A DNA stretch of 64,000 nucleotides from the NCBI GenBank assembly GCA_045130235.1, contig JBGUPJ010000008.1:65980-129979 (forward strand), read 5' to 3'. The DNA is from UBA1756 sp045130235. Its GTDB lineage: Bacteria; Bacteroidota; Bacteroidia; Bacteroidales; WCHB1-69. Below are positions 1 to 9,900 of this stretch, in pieces; within the stretch, counting starts at the first letter, position 1; each line of letters begins with the position of its first letter. Below the pieces are notes generated by a model. That model searched no databases. It was given only the letters and a program-made list of their open reading frames with translations, and was not told the origin of the DNA. A program made the position numbers and the translations under genes.

Positions 1-533
1 AGAATTTTGGCCAACGATACTCGCATCTGCCACCCGTTGCTGAACTCCTTCATGGGACGGGTGAAGTCTTTTTTGCGGAAGCCCAAACCGATGAGCACCT
101 TTTCGGCATCGCCCTCCATGGTGGTGCCGCCTATCTGGTGAAAACGGTCGTTGAGGTCGGAAAGCTGTTGGGCGAGATGGGTGTATTGTTCAGATTCATA
201 GTCGGTTCTGTCGGAAAGCTCTTGGGTGATGCGGTGGATACGGCTCTCCAATTCACGCTGTTCTACAAAGGCGGTCAAGGTCTCGTCCCAGATGGTGGTG
301 TCGTATTGCCCGTGAAGTTCCTGCGGCAGGTAGCCAGTGCGGTGTCCCGCCGTCACGGTGATTTCACCCGACTCGGGCGCTTGGATGCGGTGCAGAATCT
401 TCAGCAAGGTCGATTTGCCCGCCCCGTTCTTTCCTACCAGCCCGATGCGGTCGTGGTCGCCCACCACAAACGACACATTCTTAAATAAATAGTCGCCCGT
501 GAAATTTACCGAAAGGTTGTTGATGGCTATCAT
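1..533 (-). CDS. ABC-F family ATP-binding protein, N-terminal part (cut by window edge)
   Basis: Partial gene: about 177 N-terminal residues are visible and the rest lies beyond base 1. The ATG is the complement of 531-533 and the product begins MIAINNLSVNF. A Walker A motif, GKNGAGKST, lies at about residues 35-42. A signature-like FSNGWQMR segment close to the cut replaces the usual LSGGQ, as is common in ABC-F proteins. No membrane segment is visible, which fits this soluble family of tandem-ATPase proteins that act on ribosomes (translation factors or antibiotic protection). The subfamily cannot be set without the second ATPase domain. It lies 33 bp downstream of sufE in the same direction, separated only by a short tandem repeat, so co-transcription is possible. 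Confidence 0.85.
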   Translation of the reverse strand, partial: MIAINNLSVNFTGDYLFKNVSFVVGDHDRIGLVGKNGAGKSTLLKILHRIQAPESGEITVTAGHRTGYLPQELHGQYDTTIWDETLTAFVEQRELESRIHRITQELSDRTDYESEQYTHLAQQLSDLNDRFHQIGGTTMEGDAEKVLIGLGFRKKDFTRPMKEFSNGWQMRVSLAKI

Positions 534-540
534 GCTAATC

Positions 541-567
541 TCTCAAATCTCTCAAATCTCTCAAATC
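541..567. repeat. Three exact 9-bp tandem repeats (TCTCAAATC)
   Basis: Three perfect head-to-tail copies of TCTCAAATC fill the gap between sufE and the ABC-F gene; the last base is shared with the sufE stop codon. Similar pyrimidine-rich short tandem arrays occur in other gaps of this window. Confidence 0.9.
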
Positions 568-980
568 TACAAATTCCCCTTCGCATACCCTCTAATCTGC
601 TGAATCATAGATAGAAGTCCGTTGGAGCGGGTAGGGGAGAGGTGCTCCTTGATACCGATCTTGTCGATGTAGCCGAGGTCGCTCGCCAGAATCTCCTGCG
701 GGGTGTGTCCCGACAGCACCCGGATGAGCAGGTTGATGATGCCCTTCGTGATGATGGCGTCGCTGTCGGCGCGGAAAAACAGTTTCCCATCGCTCATCTC
801 CGCATGGAGCCAAACCTGCGACTGACAGCCGGGAATCAGGTGCGCATCATCCTTATATTGTGGGTCGATGAGGGGCAGACTTCTCCCCATCTCTATAATA
901 TAATTGTATTTATCCATCCAGTCATCGAACAACTCAAATTCTTCAATGATTTCGCTTTCCGCTTCTGCAATACTGCTCAT
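567..980 (-). CDS. sufE: SufE family Fe-S cluster assembly sulfur acceptor
   Basis: A 137-residue protein, the usual SufE length. SufE takes persulfide sulfur from the cysteine desulfurase SufS and passes it to the SufBCD scaffold in the cytoplasm. The sulfur-accepting cysteine is visible at residue 52 in GCQSQVW, and the C-terminal part (LSPTRSNGLLSMIQQI) matches the family. The ATG is the complement of 978-980. A TAnnTTTGC promoter element lies about 70 bp upstream, back to back with the promoter of the peptidase gene. The sufS and sufBCD genes are not in the window. Confidence 0.92.
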   Translation of the reverse strand: MSSIAEAESEIIEEFELFDDWMDKYNYIIEMGRSLPLIDPQYKDDAHLIPGCQSQVWLHAEMSDGKLFFRADSDAIITKGIINLLIRVLSGHTPQEILASDLGYIDKIGIKEHLSPTRSNGLLSMIQQIRGYAKGNL

Positions 981-1049
981 TCTTGTGTTTTTGTAAATTA
1001 TTGATTATAAATATTTTATAGTGTATTTTCTAAAATGTAAAATGGGTTT

Positions 1050-1058
1050 GCAAAATTA
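1050..1058 (-). promoter_or_regulatory. Promoter -7 element (TAATTTTGC) for sufE
   Basis: Matches the Bacteroidota -7 consensus TAnnTTTGC on the minus strand, about 70 bp before the sufE start. No convincing -33 TTTG was found. It is divergent from the element at 1081-1089, so the two promoters sit within about 40 bp. Confidence 0.55.
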
Positions 1059-1080
1059 CAAAAAACTCATAAAAAAGTCG

Positions 1081-1089
1081 TACTTTTGC
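1081..1089 (+). promoter_or_regulatory. Promoter -7 element (TACTTTTGC) for the C10 peptidase
   Basis: Matches TAnnTTTGC and lies 23 bp before the ATG at 1113, leaving a short leader. No clear -33 box was seen. Confidence 0.6.
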
Positions 1090-1112
1090 CCCGTCAAAAA
1101 TTAATTTGAATT

Positions 1113-2186
1113 ATGAAAAAACTTTGTATTATTTGTTTCTTTATGGTTGCTCTGACTGCTTGGGCGCAAAGTCCGCTGTTGAAAACCGTAGACTTCCCGG
1201 ATGCTTCCGTGCCAGAGCTTCGCACTGAGGGGCTGCTCACTTCGCATTGGACGCAAGATTTTCCATACAACCAGCTCTGTCCGAGAGACCCTGAGAACGA
1301 CTATTCCTATAGTTATGCCGGATGTCCAGCTATCGCTATGGGACAGATTATCAATTATTTGCGAACCACGCAAGACACCCGTTTTGACGATAACGATGAC
1401 TACGCACATAGTTATGCTGGTCGCAGTTATATCATTGATGAGGACTGGGAAACGTTGCAATTTCCGTCGTTCCCGCAGCTGAACGAAATGTTGGATTCTA
1501 TCGATGCCACTTTCCTGCGCGGCGAGGAGCTGCCCGACATATTGTCCGCTGCCTTGGTTTTTGCATGTGGCACGGCTTGCAGGCAGGTCTATACGTCGCA
1601 AGGCTCCGGCACGTTTGCTGTGAATCAGGCGTATGAAGCCTACCGCCGCTTTGGCTTTACTGATTGCCAGCTGTTTACGGAGGCCGATTCAACGATGTAT
1701 GCGACCTTGATCTCCAATCTGGAAGCCGGTTATCCCGCCCATCTGGCCGTTGAAAATCCGCAGGGAACCGTTGGCCACAATGTCGTGGTGGATGCCTACC
1801 GTGAAATTGATGGAAAGTTCCACATGAACTTCGGCTATGGTGGCTCTCAGGATGGCTGGTACAGCATTCCTGATCCGAATTTTTATTACGGAATGACCAA
1901 GCTGGAAGGTATTGTTTTGAATATCATTCCCACGCAGACCTCGGTTCAAGAAAGTTCCATCCATCAGCCCTTGCATGTCTATCCCAACCCCGCCACCGAC
2001 CTGCTCTACTTGGAAAACATTCCCGCGCAATCTGAAGAATTTTCTATCTTTAATACTTTGGGGCAAACGGTGATGACGGGTACTACCAACGGCACCCTTT
2101 CTGTCTCGGGATTGGGAAAAGGTCTTTATTTTGTACAAGTCAAGGGCGACAATTGGCAAAAAACGGCTAAGTTTGTGGTGAAATAG
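1113..2186 (+). CDS. Secreted C10 (streptopain-like) cysteine peptidase with T9SS sorting domain, short form
   Basis: A 357-residue secreted protein with a signal peptide (about residues 1-19, ending AWAQS). The catalytic cysteine is probably C71 in YAGCPAIAMGQ and the catalytic histidine H222 in GHNVVVDAY; NFGYGG at about 240 matches the third conserved C10 block. A C-terminal domain of about 75 residues starting VYPNPATDLLYL is a T9SS type A sorting domain, so the protein should be exported and surface-attached or released. The N-terminal propeptide (Spi/inhibitor domain) usual in C10 enzymes is missing: only about 50 residues separate the signal peptide from the catalytic cysteine. The longer C10 protein at 27708-29126 retains it. 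Activity is inferred from motifs. Confidence 0.85.
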   Translation: MKKLCIICFFMVALTAWAQSPLLKTVDFPDASVPELRTEGLLTSHWTQDFPYNQLCPRDPENDYSYSYAGCPAIAMGQIINYLRTTQDTRFDDNDDYAHSYAGRSYIIDEDWETLQFPSFPQLNEMLDSIDATFLRGEELPDILSAALVFACGTACRQVYTSQGSGTFAVNQAYEAYRRFGFTDCQLFTEADSTMYATLISNLEAGYPAHLAVENPQGTVGHNVVVDAYREIDGKFHMNFGYGGSQDGWYSIPDPNFYYGMTKLEGIVLNIIPTQTSVQESSIHQPLHVYPNPATDLLYLENIPAQSEEFSIFNTLGQTVMTGTTNGTLSVSGLGKGLYFVQVKGDNWQKTAKFVVK

Positions 2187-2244
2187 GAGCAGCTTTGCTG
2201 CCTATCATTTCCCATTCTGGCTTGCCGAATATCAATACCATCGT

Positions 2245-5058
2245 ATGAGTTTTATCGCATATTTATCCCAAAAAATTGTAGAGAAAATTTCTGATAATCA
2301 GAAAATTATGGTTGTATTGCCCAACCAGAGGGCACGGCGGCGCCTCCTGTTAGAGTTGGCAAGTCGCATTGAACATCCCGTCTTTGCCCCCACCATCGTC
2401 ACGATGGACGAACTGGTGCACAGCCTTACACCCCTCACCCTGGCCGACACCTCACAGCAGCTGATCGAACTCTTCCGCGTGTATCGTGAGTGCGACTTCC
2501 GCAACGACGACTCCTTCATCACTTTCATGAATTGGTCGCGCACTTTTCTGAAAGATATTGACGAAATCGACCAGTACAACGGCGATGCGCGGCTCATTTT
2601 CTCCAATATCGCTGACCTCAAAGAACTCGACCTCTTCGGACAGCATGAGCTTACGGAAAATCAGCGCAAATACCTCGATTTTTACCGGCATCTCTATGAT
2701 TTGTATGAGCGCTTTCGTGCCCATCTTTACCAAAATCATCTGGGTTATAATGGAATGATTTATAGGGATGTAGCGGAAAATGCGGCGCAATATTTACAGG
2801 GGTTTGAGTATGATGATGTGATGTTTGCAGGCCTCTTGGCCCTTGCTCCCACCGAGCAGAAATTGGCCCGTGAAATTCGCAACCATGCGAAAGTGGATTT
2901 CATCTTCGATTTGGACCATTTTTATTATGATAACAACCATCTCGGCATCCACAAGATGGTGCAGGAGGTGGCTGCCACCACGCAAATCCAGAAGATTGAG
3001 CAGGTGAGTGACGATTACCGGGAAATTCCCAAGAACATCACCATCACGGCGGCCTCGCAGACCATGGGACAAGTGTTTGCCGCCGTGCAGATTTTGGAGC
3101 AGATGCCCCCTGAACAACTTGAGCGTACTGCCGTCGTCCTTGCCGACGAGTCGCTGCTGGTGCCGTTTGTGCATGCTTATGGACAGGACAAGTGCAACAT
3201 CACCATGCGCTATCCTGTAAAGCATACGGCCGCCTTCCACCTCTTCCAAGACCTGGTGGCCGCTGCACAGAACTATCGCCGCCTCAACCACAAGGATGCC
3301 AGTGGATTTTCCGGCTATTACCACAAGGATATTATCGCCCTTATCGGCAATCCGGTGTTGGCACAAGCTTTTTTCTCTGGTCAGTGGACGGCCCAAAATG
3401 CAATGGATGAGGTGGTTAATATCAATAAGGCCTTCCTTACCCCAGCCCATCTTAGCAATGTGCTGAAATTCGACTTCCCCGATTTGTCGAAAGAGGGTCG
3501 CGACTTTTTGAATGAGATCATCATTTTCATCCAAAACACGATTCAACAATTGGAAAGTGAGGATGATAATATGGATAGGGAAGTTCTGAAATTGTTGGCG
3601 CAAGAACTGAAAAAAGTGGATGAGCTGGTCGCCGGTTTTCAAGATTTTCCCTTGGATTTCCGCACCCTCACCACCTTTATCAACGAGCAGGTGAGTGCGC
3701 TGGGACTGCCCTTTATGAGCAATCCCAACAAAGGTCTTCAGGTAATGGGAGTGCTGGAAACCAGGATGTTGGACTTTGATACGGTCATCATGCTTTCTGT
3801 GAATGAGGGCTGTGTCCCGACGGGCAAGTCCACCGACTCCATGCTGCTTTTCGGGGTGAAAAAGTTTTTCGGGCTGCCCACCTACGAGCATCACGACACG
3901 GCGTATGCCTACCACTTCTTCCGTCTCTTGCAGCGGGCTGCCCACATTCACCTGATTTACAATGCCGACACGTCCACCTCGGCCAACGAAGAGAGCCGCT
4001 TTGTACGGCAGTTGGAGTATGAATCTCAACATCAGCATCTTACAGATATTATTAAGATGCAACGCCGGCAGATCTCTGTGCCACCCAAACTCTCCGCACA
4101 GGGCAATGTTATTTCCATCGCCAAGACCAAGTCTGACATTGACACTCTGAAAAATATGACCTACTCGGTCAGCACCTTGTCCACCTACATCAACTGTCCG
4201 TTGCAGTTTTATTTGAGTAAGGTGGCACAGATTGAGGTGCCCCGCACCATTGACGAGAATGTGGAGCAGAGCGTGGTGGGCAAGGTCATCCATGCGGTGC
4301 TGGAGCAAGCAGCCAAAGAGTTGAAGACCGCTGCCAAATCGAAACAGAAGGGCATTATTCAAAAGTATCAGGATCTTGTTGAAAAGGATTCCATTTATCT
4401 GCGTGATTTGTTTTGGGAAAGTGAGGAGGTGCAGGGGCAGGACCTGACACAGGGAAAACTGTTCATCGCCGTGGAAGTGGTGAAACGGCAGTTGAAAAGC
4501 TATTTAAAGGAATGGCTTAAGGAACTTTCCAATCCCGATCTTCATGTCAAGATTGTGGAGCCGGAGATGAGGTTGGAGTACGAGTTCTCGGTGGATGAGG
4601 TGAGGAAATTCAAGATGGAAGGCTTCGCCGATTTGGTGGAGAAGCGCAACGGCAAGACGGCCATTTTGGATTATAAGACAGGGAAAATCCACGAGCTGTG
4701 CTTTTCCAACATGGATGACTTGTTTGGCAATCCCAAGTACAAGCAATTGTTTCAGTTGATTACCTATGCTTATTTGTATTGGAAGTTAGAAGATGTTGAA
4801 CCACAGGATATTACTTGTGCGTTGGTGAGCTTCCAGTCGTTGATGACGGGCGACGCTTTCCTGATGGGTCCCCAAAAAACCAAGTCATCTGGAAAGGGGA
4901 AAGTCCCGTTGGAAATGACGACAGCATTTCTTGAGCTTTATGAAGAGAATCTGAAAAAACTCTTCCTCGGTATCGTGAATGAAAAACTTCCGTTTGAGCA
5001 GACGACCGAATTAGACCATTGCAAATGGTGCGACTACCGTGCCGTCTGTGGGAGGTGA
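2245..5058 (+). CDS. AddB-like PD-(D/E)XK nuclease/inactivated helicase protein
   Basis: A 937-residue protein resembling the AddB subunit of AddAB double-strand-break resection complexes. The N-terminus (MVVLPNQRARRRLLLELA) is a degenerate helicase start lacking a proper Walker A. The C-terminal nuclease has the catalytic DYKTGK at residues 809-814. Four cysteines suit an AddB-type iron-sulfur cluster: C651 in NCPLQFYL, and C926, C929 and C935 at the extreme C-terminus. The known role of the family is to process broken DNA ends together with an AddA (UvrD-like) helicase-nuclease. No addA is in the window, although the two are often adjacent. It starts 58 bp after the peptidase stop; no TAnnTTTGC promoter is obvious in that gap. 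Confidence 0.85.
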   Translation: MSFIAYLSQKIVEKISDNQKIMVVLPNQRARRRLLLELASRIEHPVFAPTIVTMDELVHSLTPLTLADTSQQLIELFRVYRECDFRNDDSFITFMNWSRTFLKDIDEIDQYNGDARLIFSNIADLKELDLFGQHELTENQRKYLDFYRHLYDLYERFRAHLYQNHLGYNGMIYRDVAENAAQYLQGFEYDDVMFAGLLALAPTEQKLAREIRNHAKVDFIFDLDHFYYDNNHLGIHKMVQEVAATTQIQKIEQVSDDYREIPKNITITAASQTMGQVFAAVQILEQMPPEQLERTAVVLADESLLVPFVHAYGQDKCNITMRYPVKHTAAFHLFQDLVAAAQNYRRLNHKDASGFSGYYHKDIIALIGNPVLAQAFFSGQWTAQNAMDEVVNINKAFLTPAHLSNVLKFDFPDLSKEGRDFLNEIIIFIQNTIQQLESEDDNMDREVLKLLAQELKKVDELVAGFQDFPLDFRTLTTFINEQVSALGLPFMSNPNKGLQVMGVLETRMLDFDTVIMLSVNEGCVPTGKSTDSMLLFGVKKFFGLPTYEHHDTAYAYHFFRLLQRAAHIHLIYNADTSTSANEESRFVRQLEYESQHQHLTDIIKMQRRQISVPPKLSAQGNVISIAKTKSDIDTLKNMTYSVSTLSTYINCPLQFYLSKVAQIEVPRTIDENVEQSVVGKVIHAVLEQAAKELKTAAKSKQKGIIQKYQDLVEKDSIYLRDLFWESEEVQGQDLTQGKLFIAVEVVKRQLKSYLKEWLKELSNPDLHVKIVEPEMRLEYEFSVDEVRKFKMEGFADLVEKRNGKTAILDYKTGKIHELCFSNMDDLFGNPKYKQLFQLITYAYLYWKLEDVEPQDITCALVSFQSLMTGDAFLMGPQKTKSSGKGKVPLEMTTAFLELYEENLKKLFLGIVNEKLPFEQTTELDHCKWCDYRAVCGR

Positions 5059-5065
5059 TGATTGT

Positions 5066-5093
5066 AAAAAAGAGATGCAATGAATTGCATCTC
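5066..5093 (-). terminator. Rho-independent terminator for lepA
   Basis: A perfect 10-bp stem (GAGATGCAAT / ATTGCATCTC, 5072-5081 and 5084-5093) followed on the minus strand by six U (plus-strand A at 5066-5071). It sits between the convergent ends of the AddB-like gene and lepA. On the plus strand it is followed only by AACTTTT, so it is a weaker terminator that way. Confidence 0.65.
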
Positions 5094-5094
5094 A

Positions 5095-5129
5095 ACTTTT
5101 CAATTCTCAGTTTTCAATTTTCAATTTCC
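5095..5129. repeat. Short tandem TTTTCAAT-type repeat
   Basis: Degenerate 7-9-bp units of the form TTTTCAAT / TCTCAGTT fill the gap between the terminator and the lepA stop. The same type recurs at about 13066-13098 and 56402-56434. Confidence 0.6.
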
Positions 5130-6917
5130 TTAGTCCAGCTTCAGCACGGCGAGGAAGGCCGACTGCGGCACTTCCACGTTGCCGATCTGGCGCATGCGCT
5201 TCTTGCCCTGTTTCTGCTTCTCCAACAGTTTGCGCTTACGGGTGATATCGCCGCCGTAACACTTGGCAGTCACATCCTTACGCACCTGCTTCACCGTTTC
5301 TCTCGCAATAATCTTAGATCCGATGGCTGCTTGGATGGCGATGTCGAACTGCTGTCTCGGGATGAGCTCTTTCAGCTTTTCACATATCTTTCGCCCAAAA
5401 GGATAAGCATTGTCCACATGAGTCAGCGATGAGAGAGCATCCACTGAATCTCCGTTAAGCAGAATGTCCAGTTTCACTAGATGAGCTGGTTTATAGCTGG
5501 AAATATGATAGTCGAAAGAGGCGTACCCTTTAGAAATGCTCTTCAGCTTGTCGTAAAAGTCGAAGACGATTTCGCCCAGCGGCAGGTCGAAGGTGAGTTC
5601 CACACGGTTGGAGGCGATATAGACTTGGTTGAGCAGCGTGCCACGTTTGTCAAGACAAAGCTTGATGATGGGGCCGATGAAGTCGTCCTTGCTGATGATC
5701 TGTGCCCGGATGTAGGGCTCCTCCACGTGGTCGATCATGGTGGGAGCGGGCATGCCAGAAGGATTGTGAACCTCGATGAGTTCGCCTTTGGTGGTATAAA
5801 GGTTGTAGGAGACGTTGGGCACGGTGGCAATCACGTCCATGTTGAACTCGCGGTCGAGACGCTCCTGCACGATTTCCATGTGCAGCAGTCCGAGGAAGCC
5901 GCAGCGGAAACCGAAGCCGAGTGCTGCCGACGATTCGGGCACGAAGGTGAGTGAGGCGTCGTTGAGCTGGAGTTTCTCCAACGAGGCACGCAGCTCCTCG
6001 TACTGGTCGGCATCGGTGGGATATACGCCGGCGAAGAGCATGGGTTTTACTTCCTGGAATCCTGCCACCGCCTCTGTACAGGGACGTTCCACCTGCGTTA
6101 CGGTGTCGCCCACGCGCACCTCCTTCGAGGTCTTGATGCCGGAAATGATGTAGCCCACATCGCCGGCCTTCATCACATGGCGCGGCTCCTGCGTCATGCG
6201 CAGCACGCCAATCTCATCGGCATCGTACTCCTTGCCGGTGGACAAGAACTTAAGCTTGTCGCCTGTGTGCATGGTGCCGTTGAAGATACGGAAATAGGAG
6301 ATAATGCCTCTGTATGAGTTGAATACGGAGTCGAAGATGAGGGCCTGCAGGGGAGCGTCGGGGTCACCTTTCGGGGCGGGGATGCGCTCGATGATGGCGG
6401 CCAACAGTTCCTCCACACCCAGTCCGGTCTTACCGCTGGTCTCAATGATTTCCGACTCGTCGCAACCGATCAGGTCAATAATCTGGTCTTTCACCTCTGC
6501 CGGCATGGCGGCGGGCATGTCCATCTTGTTGAGTACGGGAATGATTTCAAGGTTGTTGTCGATAGCCAAATATAGGTTCGAGATAGTTTGTGCCTGAACC
6601 CCTTGTGTGGCATCCACCAGCAGCAGTGCGCCTTCGCACGCCGCGATGGAACGGGACACCTCGTAAGAGAAGTCCACGTGACCGGGAGTGTCAATAAGGT
6701 TCAGCACATAATGCTCACCCTTGTATTGGTAATCCATCTGGATGGCGTGGCTCTTGATGGTGATGCCTCGCTCGCGTTCCAATGCCATGTCGTCCAACAC
6801 CTGGTCTTGGAAATCGCGTTCGTTCACCGTTCCAGTGAATTGCAGCATTCGGTCTGCTAAGGTGCTTTTTCCATGGTCAATATGGGCGATGATGCAGAAG
6901 TTGCGGATGTTTTTCAT
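5130..6917 (-). CDS. lepA: Elongation factor 4 (LepA) ribosome back-translocase GTPase
   Basis: A 595-residue protein, the normal LepA length. The P-loop is visible near the N-terminus as AHIDHGKST, with DTPGHVDF (G3) and NKMD (G4) following. The C-terminal part contains the LepA-specific region (KSISKGYASFDYH and the KCYGGDITRKRKLL tail). The protein binds the ribosome and acts on stalled or mis-translocated complexes. It starts 27 bp after the stop of the giant surface-protein gene on the same strand, so some read-through transcription is possible, although lepA is functionally unrelated. The end is closed by the hairpin at 5066-5093. Confidence 0.97.
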   Translation of the reverse strand: MKNIRNFCIIAHIDHGKSTLADRMLQFTGTVNERDFQDQVLDDMALERERGITIKSHAIQMDYQYKGEHYVLNLIDTPGHVDFSYEVSRSIAACEGALLLVDATQGVQAQTISNLYLAIDNNLEIIPVLNKMDMPAAMPAEVKDQIIDLIGCDESEIIETSGKTGLGVEELLAAIIERIPAPKGDPDAPLQALIFDSVFNSYRGIISYFRIFNGTMHTGDKLKFLSTGKEYDADEIGVLRMTQEPRHVMKAGDVGYIISGIKTSKEVRVGDTVTQVERPCTEAVAGFQEVKPMLFAGVYPTDADQYEELRASLEKLQLNDASLTFVPESSAALGFGFRCGFLGLLHMEIVQERLDREFNMDVIATVPNVSYNLYTTKGELIEVHNPSGMPAPTMIDHVEEPYIRAQIISKDDFIGPIIKLCLDKRGTLLNQVYIASNRVELTFDLPLGEIVFDFYDKLKSISKGYASFDYHISSYKPAHLVKLDILLNGDSVDALSSLTHVDNAYPFGRKICEKLKELIPRQQFDIAIQAAIGSKIIARETVKQVRKDVTAKCYGGDITRKRKLLEKQKQGKKRMRQIGNVEVPQSAFLAVLKLD

Positions 6918-6944
6918 ATATATATTATAGTGCGGGGTAGTAGA

Positions 6945-9900
6945 TTAGCGTACAACCGTTACCGTGCCGGTAAATTCTTTCGGGGTGGCGTCCATGGTGC
7001 TGGTTTGGATGACGTACACGTAGCTGGCGCATGGAACGGGTTTGCCGTGCTGGTCGCGGCCGTCCCAACCTTGTGTCAGTGAGTTTGTTCTGAACAGGAG
7101 GCGTCCGTTGCGGTCAAATACCATACACACGTAGTTGCTCTCATCCACACCTTCGCCTTGTGGCAGCCAGATTTCGTTGATGCCGTCGCCATCGGGAGTG
7201 AAAGCGTTGGGCACATAGAAATAGAACGGTTTTTGGATGGATACCATGCGGGTCACGGAGTCCATACAGCCAAAGTCGGAGGTTACCCACTGGGTCACGG
7301 TGTAGATACCGGAATGTGTATAGGTGTGAATCGGACTTTGGTCGATGGAGGTGTTGGAGTTGGACCATTGGTCGCCGAAGTCGTAGAGCCAATTGGCGCC
7401 GCCTTCAGAGAAGTCAAGGAATTGCACATCGGCGACTCCGTCTTCAATGTAAGTGAGGAAACGTTCGGGGGCGAATGCTGCTTGCGGGATGGGGTGTACT
7501 ATAACCTGCGTCTCGCCGCTTGACGAGCATCCTACCTCATCGGAGACGGTCAAAGAGTAGGTGGTGGTAACTTGCGGATATACGGTGATAGACTGTGTGG
7601 TAGCGCCATTGCTCCAACGGTATTGTGCGTAGTCGTTGGCCGTGATGATGAACCGTTCGCCGGCGCAAGCGTCGCCCGGATCCAGCGTGAAGGTGGGCGG
7701 GTCGATGGAAGCCACAGCATATACCGTGACACTATCGCTGCGTGAGCATCCGTTATCGTAGGTCACTGTCACCGTGTAGGTTGTGACGACATCTTCCGGT
7801 ACAAGGGTGAATCTCGGAACCGTGTCACCGGTGTTCCACACGTAGGAAATCGGAGTCTCGGTGAATGCTTCGATGGTCACTTCCTCGTTCGGACAGAGGG
7901 TGTCCTTCGATGCCACCACTGTCAGGATGGGCATGGCATTGTTGACGGTCACATGGCAGCGGTTGACGATGTCGAAGTAGTCGCCGTTGCAGGCCGTGTA
8001 TTGCAGACGGGCGGTATAGTCGGTGCTTTCAGTGGGTGTCACGGTCAGCAGGTCTCCGTAGCCGAGGATGGTTCCGTTGGCCGAGGTGTCCTGTCCCTGG
8101 TACCAGGTTACAGTGTAGCTGGGTTGTCCGGTCGGCATGAAACGCCAAGCCTCTTCGTGAGCGGTCCACGGACCGGTATTACGGCCGGGAGGCGTGATGC
8201 CACGCGAGCAGTCAGAATTCTGGAGGCCGATGACACCGTTGCCGTCGTTCCAGCTGGTGCAGGTTGGCGCATCGCGTAAGTAGATATCAATAACGTTTGT
8301 ACCTTCGTATAATACGATCATGGAGGTGAAGGTTCTGATTTCGGTGCAGGAGAAGAGTTTGATGTTGTTGAAACTCAACACATAGCTTCTGCAAGGATAT
8401 TCACCCAAGATGCCCTCGAAGATACCGCCGTCACCAGTGGAAGCAACATAGTCGCTGGTGGAGGGGTAGATGTCGCGGTAGCAAGCAAAGATAGTGTTGG
8501 GGAAAAGAGCGGCATCGGGAATCGATTCGTCGTATGACCATGCGCAGCTTCCGCCCGCCACACTGGTGTTAAAGGTGGCCACAGAATTAGCGCCAGCCAC
8601 GATCTGGGTGTAGGTGTTGCCGTAGTAGCAGAAGGTGAAGGGCAGGTTCACCACCTCGCTCCAAGTATCATCGGAGGCGTTGGCGAAGATGCGGGTACCG
8701 GCCGTGTAGCCGTAAGGCGGGTTGTAGGGGATGGAGAATACAAAGTAGTCGTCGGCCTCCACGGCAGTAGCCATGACGTTGGCGCTGAGGGTCACGTCAG
8801 GCTGCGTGGCGCAGTCGATGTTGATTTCCACATTGTTGGTTCCCAACTCTGCGGGGGAGACGCTCGGGCATCCTTCAGCGGCGCAGTCCATCACGGCCAC
8901 GGTCACGCTGGCGATGAGTTCGCAGCAGGAGGGATCGGTAGGTGTGGCGGTCACCGTGTAGCTGGTGGTGATGGTCGGCTGGTCGTTGATGGTAGTGCCG
9001 GTGGCACCGTTGCTCCATGCGTAGGTGTAGCTGCTGCAAGAGCCTTCCACCTGCAAGTTGGCGGTGATGGTGACAGGCTCGGTGCTGCCGGCGCAGAAAC
9101 CGGCGGGTGTGGCCTGCACGTTAAGACGGGTGCCCGACACTTCAGCGGTCACACGCACGGTCTTGGCACATCCTTCTCCATCAGTCACACGTACGCGATA
9201 GACGGTAGTCTCCGACGGGGTGGCGGTCACCGTAGGACCGTTGGTGGTGTTGAGCGAACCAGCAGGCGACCAGGTGAAGGTGTAGCCGCCGCCGCTGCCG
9301 CCCGTGGCAGACGCCGTGAAGTCAACGCTTTCGCCCTGGCACAAGATGACACTGGCGGGCGTTACCGTCACTACAGGCTGGTCGCACGGGATACAGGCCT
9401 GGATGCAGACATTGTCAACGGCCGCAGGACTGTAGTTCTGTACAGAACCGTCGTTATGCCACATGAAATAGAGCAGCATATATTGTCCGGAATAGGTCTC
9501 GTGGTCGAGGATGATTTCGGTATGATGCCACTGGTCGTTGTAGTTGTTGTAGGTGTTGAAATAGGCTGTGTATGAGGACGAATATGCATCGGGATTGTTG
9601 ATGCGGGTGGAGCCGGCGGGCTGGGTCGTACTACCAGCGGTCACGGTAGCCTCTTCTCCGATGAAAATCGACATGTAGTCGCAGGAGCTCTCGCCGCCGC
9701 ACTTCCAGTCGAAACTCAGCACAAAGTCGTCGTCGCATTCGGGGAATTCAATCTCTTTGTATGCCCAAACGGTGGAGGCGGTGTTGGTGTAAGAGTTGGG
9801 CGGTGTGGCCGCTGTCGGCGAGTTCGACACGTACAGGGCGTACTGGCCGCCGTTGTTGGTGCCAGTGCCAGTCACCCACTGGTTGGTCTGGCTGCCGTTC

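Noticed and set aside
2794..4362. A 522-residue minus-strand reading frame inside the AddB-like gene
   Set aside because: It is a shadow of the real gene on the opposite strand, with no family resemblance and atypical histidine/leucine-rich composition.
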